From Malachius bipustulatus (taxonomy: Eukaryota; Arthropoda; Insecta; Coleoptera; Melyridae): DNA of 64,000 bases. The stretch spans positions 13,885,144 to 13,949,143 of the forward strand of contig OU342634.1 of assembly GCA_910589415.1 (NCBI GenBank), written 5' to 3'. This document shows positions 1 to 13,000 of the stretch, in pieces (the first letter of the stretch is position 1; each line of letters begins with the position of its first letter). The notes under the pieces were generated by a model. That model had not been told where the DNA came from and did no database searches. It saw nothing but the letters and a program-made list of their open reading frames with translations. Made by a program: the position numbers and the translations under genes.

Positions 1-281
1 ACTACATTTTTGTTTTTATGTAGAATACGGACTAATAAAACTTTTATATTACTCGATTTGTTTGGGTTAATTAATTTCTACTCCTGCAGGGTTTGCAATC
101 TCTTGATGAATTTTTGAACTTGACGACCTATTGAATTTGACTATTTACTACTCCGTTGAAGGTGTTTCTAAAACTGAAGATCAGCTAATATGGTTGTTAT
201 CTGTTTTTGGAGTATTTTTGTAAAAAAAAACTTGTTATTTGTTGGAAATATAACAATAATTGAACTTAACAGGATAGTTAT

Positions 282-1896
282 TAGGGATGTCGTACCCGGT
301 CGGAAACGAAACCCGGGTACCCGAAAACAAAAATCGGGTACCTGACGGGTACCCGAAAAAAAAATTAAAACTACCGGGTGTTGAATCGACGACCGGTAAT
401 TTTTAAATTACGGTAAAAAACGGCATTTTTGCAAATTCCAGCTTCCCTGGTTATTTTACAGCAAAAGTATAAGAGACATAAATTGAAGAGAATCGAAAAT
501 TACACAAAATGGGTTGCATAAACCAAGCTTAAACTAGAAGAATAAAAAAATTCGAATCAAAAAATAAACTTGAGCATAGTGGGTTCGAATGGGGTACTTC
601 TATTTTATGAGACTGCTGTTTGAATAATAAGGAGTGAACACTTGACTTAATAACGCCAACAGGATTACATTTCATTTTACATTTTATAATCATTCTTTTC
701 CGTGATTAGTACATGGTTAACACAGAATGCAGACTTCTATGTATAAAAATTTAAAAGAATTCCCGTTTTCAAGTGGGTTCTTTTCAATTTGTAAACAAAC
801 CACTTACTCAATGGTTAGGGGAAAGGCTAGTATATCGTAAAAGAAAAGGACAAAGTACATATCTACCCATTTCACCAAAAGAGACAAACAACAATAATGG
901 AAATATGGGATGACTTCATGAATCAGATTCCAGTGTTGACTAATCAATAATAAATTACACTTCACTTTTTAATTTTAGACATTTCTTATTCATTCTTGAA
1001 ATCTTACAAATTTAATAACATTGTTCCTCTTGTGTTTTATTATACCCGGGAAATTAATGAAATTATAGAAATTGCTTACTTTAATTACTGTTATTGTTCT
1101 GCCTAAACATGAAGCTTCAATAAGAAAATGAAACAGTCAAATATTCAAGTCAATAAAAATCACCCAACAATATGTTCATTTCCGGGAATTTACTGTTTTA
1201 TTAGGTACCTAAAATCCAACCTATAAAGCACATCATTGACTGAAAGATGCATGTAAAAAACTGGTTATGGACAAGTTGGACAACCCTCAAATAAAATAAA
1301 GACAAAGAAGCCTGTTAGAGGAATTAAAACCATAATAGGTATTCGGGCGGCCGAATATTCGTATTCGGTAATTCGGCAAAAAACGGTATTCGTTGCATCC
1401 CTATTAATTTGCATTAATAATTTTCATCCACTTCACTCGTGGTAAGTAGGTATTTCAGGGTTTTTTAGGCGGTCGCTCCGCCTGTTGAGGGTAGAGTTGA
1501 GGGTACATACCGGATTACTGGATGTTTTATTTTAATGGTTTTACGAGGTTGCCCATCCTTAAAAAGCAGATTTTAGTCAAGTCGAGAGTTCTGAAAACCT
1601 GTTTGTCCTGCATGTGGACGTGTGTTTCTAGTGATTCCCTATATTGAATGAATGATAATAAAAGAAGTTCATCATAGTTTAGAATAGAATGATACATTTT
1701 TGAGAGGGTTAGTAGTAGTGAACAGATGTTCTAGATTTCTGAATTATATTATTATTATGGCTCGTTCTTGTTTTCTTATTATGGTTTCTCTGAAGAACTA
1801 TCTAAATCTACTATTTTTATCGGGTACCCGGTTCTTGAAAATCGGACCCGATTTGGATATCACCCGGGTCTACCCGGGTACCCGCTGACATCCCTA
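282..1896. mobile_element. hAT-like DNA element (non-autonomous) with 8-bp target duplication
   Basis: Inverted ends TAGGGATGTC...GACATCCCTA, flanked by perfect 8-bp direct repeats ATAGTTAT at 274-281 and 1897-1904, as hAT transposition produces. Both ends carry subterminal CGGGTACCCG palindromes (several copies at 294-360 and 1820-1885). No transposase ORF is visible in the 1.6 kb. An unrelated hAT-like end is nested at about 1338-1405. Confidence 0.85.
1338..1405. mobile_element. Orphan hAT-like terminus nested in the 282-1896 element
   Basis: TATTCGGGCGGCCGAATATT, then further ATTCGG repeats, ending TTGCATCCCTA. The terminal GCATCCCTA and the ATTCGG subterminal repeats look like the end of a different hAT-type MITE; no matching partner end was found. 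Confidence 0.4.
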
Positions 1897-2222
1897 ATAG
1901 TTATGTTATTTATTCAAAACATTCCACACTTTATCACCTCAAAAATAAGAGAGAATAATTCAATGTCCCTCAGAAGAGACAAAAATTACACAAATGTCCA
2001 AAGGCCCTCGCAGACCGCAGAATCCTTACGGAAATTGGCTCCCGGTTGAATTTGTTAGGATTTTGGGGACCGGTAGTATTTGGTGAGTAGATCAGAAGTC
2101 TCCATAGGTATTAGCACCCCAAAAACTCCTGTTCTCAAGATATTATCACCTCTGAAGATGGATTTTTTCTCTCATGGCAGTCACACATATATTTTTAAAT
2201 ATTGGCCTTCATATTTGTTTAG

Positions 2223-2461
2223 CCCTTTCACAGCGAGAACCGGATATATCCGCAAAAAAAATTTTGTTTGTGATACTGGAACCGGATAAATACGCGCCAC
2301 CTCTTTGCGCATCAATTGCGGGACTATAGCTAAACTGCGAGAACCATGTTTCTTCGCAATTGTAGTTCCTCACTTAACTACGGGAACCGTGTTGATCAGC
2401 GCCTGTTTACATCAGCGTATACCAGACAGAGTCGTATAAAATGCTTGCCGCAGTGAAAGGG
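2223..2461. mobile_element. TTAA-flanked MITE (piggyBac-like)
   Basis: Inverted ends CCCTTTCAC...GTGAAAGGG with TTAA on the right (2462-2465) and TTAG on the left (2219-2222, one base off). Internally it has repeated short GAACCGG / CGGGAACCG motifs. The length of 239 bp and TTAA preference point to a piggyBac-mobilised MITE. Confidence 0.6.
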
Positions 2462-2674
2462 TTAAGAAAGATATGTTAGATAGATTATTTGTTATTATTG
2501 AAAAGCTGCTTCTGTTGCAGTAGTTGCATTTTAAGTCTGTTGAGCCATTTTTCAGAAAATCAGGGAAAATATTTGAATTTGTGGAGCAAATTTAGGCACA
2601 ACTTGAAGTTGAGAATTTTAACATAATCATTTCAATAAAAAGTGTAACAGTGAAAGGAAAAATGAAATACTGAC

Positions 2675-3334
2675 CTGTTGAACCCTTTGGTTGTACTGCT
2701 GTTGCCTGAGCTTGAACTTGATGTTTGAACAGAACGGCACAGGACACTTGGCCTCCTTGCAATGCTTGGCGTGGTAACAGCACAGGGCAATCAGTTGCTT
2801 GCAAATCGGGCAGCCACCGTTCGTCTTTCGCTTGCAATTCTTCGTGTGGTTGACGACACGCTTCATCTTCAAGCAGCTGCTCAGACGGCAGTTGGCGTCG
2901 CGACACTGACACGCGTGCACCAGTGACTGTATGCATCGCTGGATCGACTGTTTTCGCGCGTCGCCCGGGTTCACCTTCATGTCGCCACCGCAACCGCTGC
3001 CGCCGCCGCTCGGGGATGAGCCATCGTCCAGTTCCAAGCCGAGCTTGTCCATCTTATGAGGATGACCGTCCTTCTCGTAGCACTGAACGCAGAGATCAAA
3101 GTCATCGCAGACCGTGCAGTGATAGCGAGTCTCGACGTGGCTCTTGCAGTTGTTACAAGTATAGACGAACTTGTCCTGGCCCTGATTGTGCAGCTCGTAC
3201 AGCATCGACATTGTGCTAAAGGCGGCACGACGCAGAGACGAGAACTCGTAGTGCTTCTCGCGGGCCAGGGTCAGGAAGGCGTCACGACCATCCATCAAAT
3301 CGCACGCAATCAGCGGATCGGGATCTTGAATCGG
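2675..3334 (-). CDS. nej: CBP exon 17: HAT C-terminus, ZZ and TAZ2
   Basis: Begins [20 protein letters not shown] (end of HAT). The ZZ finger follows ([29 protein letters not shown]), then TAZ2 ([13 protein letters not shown].., CKMKRV-type helix, [28 protein letters not shown]). It ends CAACAG|GTCAGT, so at least one more exon with the C-terminal interaction region lies further left, outside the window. Confidence 0.96.
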
Positions 3335-6300
3335 CTATGGTAAACATAAAAAATTGAAATGATAATTATGTTGTTCTCGTCGACAATAATCATTGCTGAC
3401 AAGTGATTGAATATTAAGGAAGAGGAAAGGTATGCTGCTGGGGCAAGAGAAAATTGGTGAATGGAAGGAGAAAGGACTTGATCTATGTAATAGTGGATGG
3501 TGAATGTGTAGAGCTGGAGCTGGTGAAGAAACATAAATGTTTGGGAGTGATGGTGAATAGAAAGCTGAATTTAGGGAATCATGTGTATACAGGGTGTCCC
3601 ATAATATGTGGGCAATCTCCCGGATTTGGGCAAATTTCGTAAAAATAAATGAAAAAATAGCTATAAAATTAATTCCTCAGAGACACCCCTACAAAGATAT
3701 TAGCTGTTGAAGTTGAGGGTTGAAAATAAATTTTTTGAAATAACTTTTTTATTTCTTGACCGATTTTGATAATTTTTGGTTTTATTTTGTATTATTTGGG
3801 ACTGTTTAGAATAGTGTTTCATAATCTTTGGTAGCACACACATAGACCTCGGGATGGCATAACCCCCTCATTCACTTGAAAGAAAACAATAAAAATAATA
3901 ATTTTACAGGTTTTTAAGGTTAATTTTCTTTTTATTTGACATTTTTTACGTAAAAAATGTATCCTTATTTATTTCGATAGAGCGAACCGTTATCGAGATA
4001 AACGTCCTTCTAATAAGTGATGCGTCGCAGGAACTTTCTAAATTTCAAGTAAATTTTAACAAGATGGCTGATCTTTGACAGTAAATTGAGCAGGAAACAA
4101 AACAATAACTTAATTAAATACACGTCAAATAGTGTCAACGATTTTATTTCATCCAGATTCAATTCTAACTGATTTTAAAATGAGTTACAAAAACGCTGAA
4201 TACGCAGAAAATCAGTTAGAATTGAATCTGCATGAAATGAAATCTTTTGACACTGACGTGTATTTAATTAAGTTATTGTTTTGTTTTCTGCTCAGTTTAC
4301 TGTCATAGGTCAGCCATCTTGTTAAAATTTACTTGAAATTTAGAAAGTTCCTGTGACGCATCACCTATTAGAAGGACGTTTATCTCGATAACGGTTCGCT
4401 CTATCGAAATAAATAAAGATACATTTTTTATGTAAAAAATGTCAAATAAAAAGAAAATTAACCTTAAAAAACTGTAAAATTATTATTTTTATTGTTTTAT
4501 TTCAAGTGAATGAGGGGGTTATGCCTTCCCGAGGTCTATGTATGTGCTACCAAAGATTAAGAAACACTATTCTAAACAGTTCAAAATAATACAAAATAAA
4601 ACCAAAAATTATCAAAATCGGTCAAGAAATAAAAAAGTTATTGCAAAAAATTGATTTTCAACCCTCAACTTCAACAGCTAATATCTTTGTAGGGGTGTCT
4701 CTGAGGAATTAATTTTATAGCTATTTTTTCATTTATTTTTACGAAATTTACCCAAATCCGGGAGATTGCCCACATATTATGGGACACCCTGTATAAAAAA
4801 ATAAAAGATTAGAGAGTGCCGAGTAGATGTAGATACATATTGAGTGAGTGAGTGGTCCAGAAAGGTTCCATGCAACTGTTTTGCCTCCCTTTCATGTTTC
4901 CAGGTTGGAGCTACAATACGGATAAATCAATAATGCTCGGATAAAAAAAAGACAATGCGGATAAATCGACTCGAAAAGACTACAAGTACTACAAAATAGG
5001 GAAATGAGTGTTTATTGGTTGTGATAGATATACAAGAATAGACGAATAGAGTGGATGTGGTGATTTGAGTTTGCTATGCCGAGTTTGGTGCATAAAGCTA
5101 AATGTGGGAATGTCCCTCAATATGTTGGGGATATTTCGACACAGAAGGGAAAGGTACATAAATATGATAAGAGACAAAGAAATCATTTTAATTCCAGGAA
5201 ATATAAATATGAAAAAAATAGTTTGGTTTATAAAGCAGTGGTTATATATATATATATGTATAATCACCTCCCAGGGGAGTGTAAAATGACAGAAAAAAAA
5301 TTGATATACGCTCAGACACTTACCCTTAGACTGGCAGCGGACTGGACTGAATGGAGCCTGATCACGAAGAACACCTCCTTGTGCTTCTCCATGGTGGCGA
5401 ATATTTTCGCCGACAGATCGTTGCCGGTCTGCGGCATGTTCGACTTTTTGCTATTCTTCCGCTGGTTTGCCTTCGACTTGTTGCTCTTCTTTGCCTTCTT
5501 CTGGCCCTTCTTCTTGCCATCGGGACCGATCTCGCTCTCCTCCGTCAGAGACATGCTCTGTAACATTGGAAAATTTCACTACTCTTCTCAATGATAAAAG
5601 ATTTAGACAGATGTTAGATTTTAGGTAGATTTAAACAATTACTCATAGCTAGCCCTGAATTTTTCGTATAAAATAATTAACCATAACATCACCTTTGAAT
5701 ATTTCCCACTTCAAATTCAAGTAAATTTCATTGACACTAAGGGCCGGTTGTTCAAACGTAAATTAAAAATTTTGAGATAATTACTGATTTTAAATTGCAA
5801 ATTTTGAGAATACGACGAATATAATTAATGATTTTGTATTTTTAATTAGTAATTAACTCTTTTTAAAGGGATCAGAATTATTTTCAGCAACATCAGACCA
5901 ATGGTTTGATAATACAGGGCATTTTAAAATCAATAATTATCTAAAAAAAAATTAATTTACGTTTGAACAACCGGCCCTAAGACTAACAATACTGACATGT
6001 TACATGTTTATATTAAATTCTGCTGACTGATCATTTACTTTATTCATTGAAACTGTCAAATTCATTGGAACTGTCAACGTCAAGTATCATTATTTCAACA
6101 AATTAATTTTGATTTATAAAAGAAATAATAAAAAATTGATGTCCTCTGCTTTTTCTGCCTTCGGAAACTAGACAGTTTCCTTTAGTTTTCTTCCAAAATA
6201 TTGAAATTGCAAGCGAAGAACTGATTTACCCAAAGCAGATATCTACTTGCTCAAAAGATTTCACAAATTCATTAAAGCTATTTAAATTTTCTTTTATTTG

Positions 6301-7005
6301 GATATAATTCTTTAAACTTTCATAACTATAATAATAATCACGTAAAACTGCCCCTTTTGCCATATGATCCATGCTCTAAAACATGCTAAAACTAATAAGT
6401 GGCATAAAACATTTCGTTCTTTATAATGTAGGTAGTAGAATATTCCTTCTATATCCCTATTTTCGCTTCCTTACTTAAAAACTGGCATTTTATTTTCAGT
6501 AAAATTAATAAACTAATTAAATTTTATTATTAATCTCCAGAATAAATTCATAAAGCTATTAAAGAACGATAAAATTCCAACGATTGAAGTATTATATGTA
6601 ACAAAATGTATTATGTTTTATTATAGTTCTCTGAGTGCGATGTATTGTGAATCTACAAGTATAACGAGAAGAAAGGACATTCCCGTTCCGAAACATAAAA
6701 AAACAATTTATAAAAAAAACTGTATTTATACCGCTGTTAAATATTTTAATACTTTACCAAATAATTGCAAAAATCTTAGGATGTCACATAAAATAATTCA
6801 GAAGAAAGTTATAAATGAAATTAAAAAACTTGAAATAACGGACTAAATGTGCGCGGGGCTATGCTTATGGTATGCCCAATTTTTTAGTTTTAAGTTAGTT
6901 CTAAGTTAGTGTGTAAGCTGGCTCCTGAGCACAGAGAGAATTTTCTCTCTCTTTCAGGTTTTACATGTATCTCCTTATGGAGAGACTTTGTAATTAATTT
7001 GCCAA

Positions 7006-7040
<35 letters not shown>

Positions 7041-10000
7041 ATTTATGGTACAGAAAAGCGGCAGTTTTACATGAATAATAGTATACTATGGGTTGTTGAC
7101 TATGACATCATTGCTAATAAAATTGCAAGGTTGTCAGCTTTCAAGACAGGATGAATTACTCAGTTTAAAGGATAGGCCAGGTAATAAATTAATCAACATA
7201 GAGCTGATAATTATTAATCTTCCAGTGGAAGATCGCATAAGACGAATGAACATAAATATGTCCACCTTCAGCGAAATATTCAGAGTAAGTCGAGAACTCA
7301 TCCTGTGAATGACATTCATAAATTATGCAGAAAGTGATGATTTCAATTTGACAGTTAGAGGTACTTTCATTTTCGAATTACCACCTCAAATCTTATCATC
7401 ACACTCTCAGAGGTGTATGTGCTTAGTGTAAAGTAGGTTGGTATAAAGATGTTGTTTGTGACATGGTCAGTTTAACTGGCATGACCCATTATACAGGGTG
7501 TCCCAATATTCCATGGACATGGAGCAACCACAGATTACTGAGGTAAAAAAAAGTCGCTCGGACCAAACTTATCTCTATACCAAAGTGCTTCGTTTGTCCG
7601 CTAGATGGCTTCAAAGTCTTTTGAAAATTTTAGTTTTTTTGAAATAGCTCAAAGTCGGCTCAAATGTCCATGGAATATTGGGACACCCTGTATTGATTGT
7701 TTTATTTTTGATTATAACTTTGTCAATTTGACAACTGCAAAATAAATTTATTGTCAAAGATCAAGAAAAAAGGTGACAATCTCAGATATTAAAATTATTG
7801 TTTTAAATTTGCACAGGTAAAACTTAAAACTTGACAGCTATTTAGTATGTTACTCTAAATAAAAAACCAACTAATCAATACTATAACCTGAATAAAGGTA
7901 TTGTTTTTTTCTTTTTTGTCAAATATTATATGTCTTTTTTGAGCCATCCAGTACAAGTTAAATATTTCAATGTTCTTTTCTTTTTGGCTCTCACCTGTTA
8001 AGCTAAGATATTTGAAAATCTTTTGACATCATGTTTTTGATCTATATTAAAAAAGAACCCATCATTATTATTAATTATAAAAAACACTTACGGCAGCATT
8101 GGCAGCAGCTTCGGCAGCCTCAAGTCTTTTTCTCTTCTCTTCTTCTTCCTGGTCGAGTTCTTTGATGCTCTCCTCAAGAACGTTTGGCCAGAAATCGCCT
8201 TCAAAGTAGGGCAGATCGGCCGCACTTCTCAAATTGTCCTCCATCGCTTGTTTCAATATATCCTAGAGGAAACGGGAGAAAAATAATAAATTAGAAAGTC
8301 GTAAAAATTAAAATTAATCATCCGATCCTGGGACTTACCTTATAATCGATGACGATTCTTTCAATGATCCCCTTATCGAGCATCTTCTTGTACCAATCTT
8401 GAAGTCGTTTTGGTTTTGGTATCTTCTGTTCGGGCGGGTGACAATGGAAGATGTAATCGTCGCCCTCAGATGGTGGGCACGCCCAGATGTGTGCCATGGT
8501 ATAACCGAGCTTTTTGACGTAATCCATGTACCCGAGCAGGATCTCGTGGTATACTGCCGTTCTGTATTGCCGAGGCTTGAAGAAGTGCACCGAGTCCAGA
8601 TAGGCGATGTACACCCTCCGGGCGTTGGGCAGCGGGCACTCCGAACCGTACTCCTGGACGTGCATCCCGAAGAAGCACACGTCCACCCCGTCGATCTCCT
8701 CGAAGGCGAACAGAGCCTTCGCCCGGTAAGGGAACTCGCCGGCCATTGCGTCATTGTCGACAAACTTGCTTCGCATGCCCGCCTTCACCTCGACCATCTT
8801 CTCCGAACTGGAGACGACCCTGATGTGGACGTCACCGGCGCCCGCCTCCTTCTTTTTCAGGAACACGTTCACCCGGTTCTCGATGTAGATGCTCAGGTTG
8901 GTCGCCGGCAGACGCTTGGCATTGAAGCGGTTCTCTTTTCGCTTTTGGCCCTTCTTCTTCCAGCACTCGTCGCAGGTGAAGCCCTGCGGCCAGATGTTCT
9001 CGTTGTGAAGGACGCAGATCTGGTGAACCTTTCGATCGCAGTCGGTGCAGTAGACAAACGCCTCCATTTCCAGGTGATCGTTCTTCATCTCTTTGAATTG
9101 CTCTTTCTTGATCGTACTGCTGGTGCGCAAACAATCAAAACAATCAACAAAATTATAATTGAACTTATAGGAAAAGTGAAACATCCAACTGACATTACAA
9201 CGAAATAAAAAGAAGCAGTAAAAAAACTCACGTCTGAGGCTGAGTGGGATCGTCTCCCAGCGTCACGGTATCTCCTTGAATCTCATTGAAACATTTCTGG
9301 CAGTAAGTGTACCTGTCCGAACCCAATCCGTAGGCTTTCAAACTGGAAATAATCACGAGACAGGACAATTATTACAAAACCAATCGTTTTTCACATCGAG
9401 AAAGAGCACTAACCTGTCTTGGTAACTGTAATATTTAGCATCCCTCGGTATGGTGCACAACTGTTTCCCATAGCAACACAAAACCTGTGGATTGAATGTG
9501 TATTTCCTGCCACAGCAGTAACCCATCGACTGCATCACCGGGTCGATTTCTTGTTCAAAAACTTCAGATAACTGAAAATAATAATAATAAGAAACCTACT
9601 ACAGTTCTGAACCCTTTAGGAGAGCAGCTATTGTATCAAATTGTTTTTTTCTTTCTTCTAAAGCTAAACAAGAAGAACATTAACTCACCTTGGTGCAGTA
9701 GCGATAAACCTTGCTAGTCTTCCTGTTGTACAGCCACGCGTTATCGAACATAAGCCAGACGTCATCGACGTATTCCCACGGGTCCGAGTACTGACCCGTA
9801 TCTAATTTTCTCTTGATAGTCGAGAGATCAATCGGTTTCTTGACAATGTCAAAGTAATCGGGGATGCAGAGGGTGTGAGGGTCGACAGGTTGCCTAAACG
9901 GTATGCTCTCCGGATCCTGAAGGTACAGCTTGTCCAAAGTGGGCATCAGTTTTTTCCTCAATTCATCCGGGGTGAAAACTGCTGGGAAACCGACAGAAAA

Positions 10001-13000
10001 ATTATAAATTTATAGCCCCGACACACTTTACAGACAGTCAGCACCAGATAATAGATACTTACTGCATTTTCTCGGTTTCTTATCGGAGGTCGAGCCACAA
10101 GAAGACGAAGAGCCCTCCGGCATCACCGAAGGCTTGATATCAGCACCGTCGGCAGTCTTTGGTATATCTTTGATGGCAGTCGGTTCGTCTTTGATGATCG
10201 GCTTGATGTCCTCGCCTTCCATCGTATCCAGGGGCTCCTTCTTGATCTCGCACATCTCGCCCTTTATGTGCATCTCCGATTTGATGCTTTTGCCGCCGCC
10301 GCCGCCTTCGTTGTGGAAATCGGAAGATGTGTCCTCCTGTTTGATATCGACGGCCATGTCCTCCATTTTGGGTTGATCTAGCTTACCTAAGAGTCAGATT
10401 GAAATTAGACTACCACGTGTACGAGAAGGGGGAAAATACCTACCTTTGATACGTCCGGGAGGTGATGGGGACTCCTCGTCTCGATCCTGGGCAGCGGTAA
10501 TGGCCGCCATCTGCGACGAAAGACCACCGCTCATCCGAGGGGCACTCAAAGCAGCCCGCTCTGCGCTGCTCATTCCTTTACCTATAAAGGGTACCTCAAA
10601 TTCTTAAAATGATCTGATGCTCCCGTGTTAAAAATTTTGATCACTGTTTTATTCTACAATAATTAACGACAGTTAAAAAACATACTTTTATTTGTGAGAG
10701 CGAATAAACATAATGAAAATTAATTAAGATACAACCGCATCAGATAATATTTATATAAAGCATACTTTACTAAAAACTACAGCATCTTCTTAAAAAACAC
10801 GTCAAAAAATTTCTTCTCAAAAATTTTCTCTCTTTAAAACTGAACTCTTTTTCCAATTAACTCTAACACGGGAACTCTCTTCTATTCTTGCAAACCTAAA
10901 CGAAAAAGAGAGAAAAAGGAGTCATGAAAAATGGTCATAAAGTTCTTGTAGTTCAACGGGAACTCTATTATAATGAAAAATATGATACCATCAAAATTTT
11001 AAAAGGTATCAAACATTAAAATTATCTTATTTGCAAGACGGACTCGCAACCTCTACATAACCTCCATTAGAGCTTTGAATTTCTTGTTTAATTAAGGGCA
11101 TGTTTCAGTATAAAATGTTAAAGCCACAAAAAAATTATTTTTAAAATGTGTCGTGTATTAGAATTAACTTCTCCCTGGGATTTTTGCACCTCATTTTTAG
11201 ACAGTTCTTTTTTACCATACCAAGAACGTAAATTTAATGTAACAATATCTTCGACATACAATAAAAAAAGGACCCATCGCTGAAGACTCTGTCATGTCAA
11301 TCCTCCCCCTCCCCCTTTTTGTGTAACTCCAGAATCCAAGGCAAGTACTTACATAGTAAGCTACATTATTTAATTTTTCATTTTTTCCACCCCAACCTTT
11401 TTAAATTTCAATTACTGTGTAAATGTAATGTAACTCTACATATAATCCCATTCCAGATGTTTTTAATTTCAGAGTTGGCTATGAAAAATTTTAATTTATG
11501 TTCGCACCTCTTTGAATACTTAGCTAATGATTGAGAAAGAACCTAGAAATGATTGACAGGTAATCAAATGTGATGGAACTTTTTGACTGAAGTTAAAACT
11601 TTAATAATGGTAGGCCAATAATTAGATACTTTTTCCTAAACCATAGCAACCAAAGCCACTTGTTTTGGATTGAATTATTGTTTTCATACTCCAAAATTAT
11701 TTAATTTTTTGTAATATAGAAAAATTATTCCTAATGGCATATGAGCGTCATAATAGTGGAAGGCATTTGAACTTTTTTAGCTCAAATCGGCTCTCCAAGG
11801 AATTTAATAAAAAATATCACAGCTAACTTAAAAATAACTAAATAGCTAAGCTAAAAATATTGAAAAATAAAATTGATTACTCGTTCTAGTGCTTCAACCT
11901 GAAGAGGATGAAAAGCTAGAACAATTGGAACTCTTGGAAAGGGATCATGATGTAGAAACAGAATGTGATAATATTTGTACTTTAAACGAGAATATCGCGG
12001 GTTTTAACTGGGTGGTCTTGCATGTGAACATAAGGAGTCTGAATGCTCACATTGCTGACCTGGAAGCTTACTTGACTAATATTAAAATAAGGCCTCAGAT
12101 TGTCATTTGCTCTGAGACATGGAATCTGTGTAATCCTGATCTGTATAGTATAGAGGGATATAAAATCTATTACAATAATGGCTGCATTAATAGCGCAGAT
12201 GGTGTGGTTATGTATATCAGACATGACGTTGTGCATAGGGTTGAGATCATTGAATATGATGGGTTTAGGGTGTTGAATTGTGTAGTTAAGCTGCACCAAA
12301 AAAATGAAGTATCAATAACTGCTCTGTATAGATGTCATGATTTTTCTGCAACAAAATTTCTTACGGTAATGAAAAGTATACTGGCAAACAGTAATAGCAA
12401 TAACCACATCATTGTGGGTGACTACAATATAAATATTTTAAAAGCTGATCATGAAGCTGAAGAACTATTGGACAACTGCTACTCAGCTGGGTTCATACCT
12501 TTGTTTAAGTCTGTAACAAGGCCAAATATTAATGGTGGAACATGTATTGATAACATGTATATTAAAACAAAATTAGTCGTTAGATCATATAAGCATTCCC
12601 AGGTACTGCCCGACCATTATCCCCTATTTTGCTGTTTTAACATCAATACAAATGAAAGAAAAAAGGAATCAAATTTCAATAAAATAAATTTTAGAAAACT
12701 TATGCATACAGCAAGTAGAGTTGACTGGTTCGGGTGTGTGCCTGTTAATGATCCGGAAAGGGGCGTTGAAGTGCTCATATCTCAAATTAAAAAATGTATT
12801 GACAGGGCTACAATAAGATGCAGTAGACACAGAGGTACCTTCAGGAAACCTTGGATGACCCGAGCTATTTTTAAGTCAATCTCGCATAAAGAATTTCTTT
12901 ATAACCTTTGGAAAAGCAATAGTAGCTCAGAGGCACTTAAAAATGAATATAAAAACTATGAGAAACTACTCCATAGGGTAATAAAAGTAGCTAAAGAAAC

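Noticed and set aside
1..2674. Search for the last CBP exon(s) left of exon 17
   Set aside because: No minus-strand frame with Q-rich or NCBD-like content and a suitable acceptor was found; the C terminus must lie outside the window.
2923..3343. Plus-strand ORFs opposite CBP exon 17
   Set aside because: Arg/Ser-rich shadow frames of the ZZ/TAZ2 coding sequence.
7004..7042. (AAAT)n as an independent microsatellite
   Set aside because: It is the 3' tail of the truncated LINE copy.
8399..9208. 269-codon plus-strand ORF opposite CBP exon 14
   Set aside because: Mirror frame of the conserved HAT exon; codon content follows from the coding strand.
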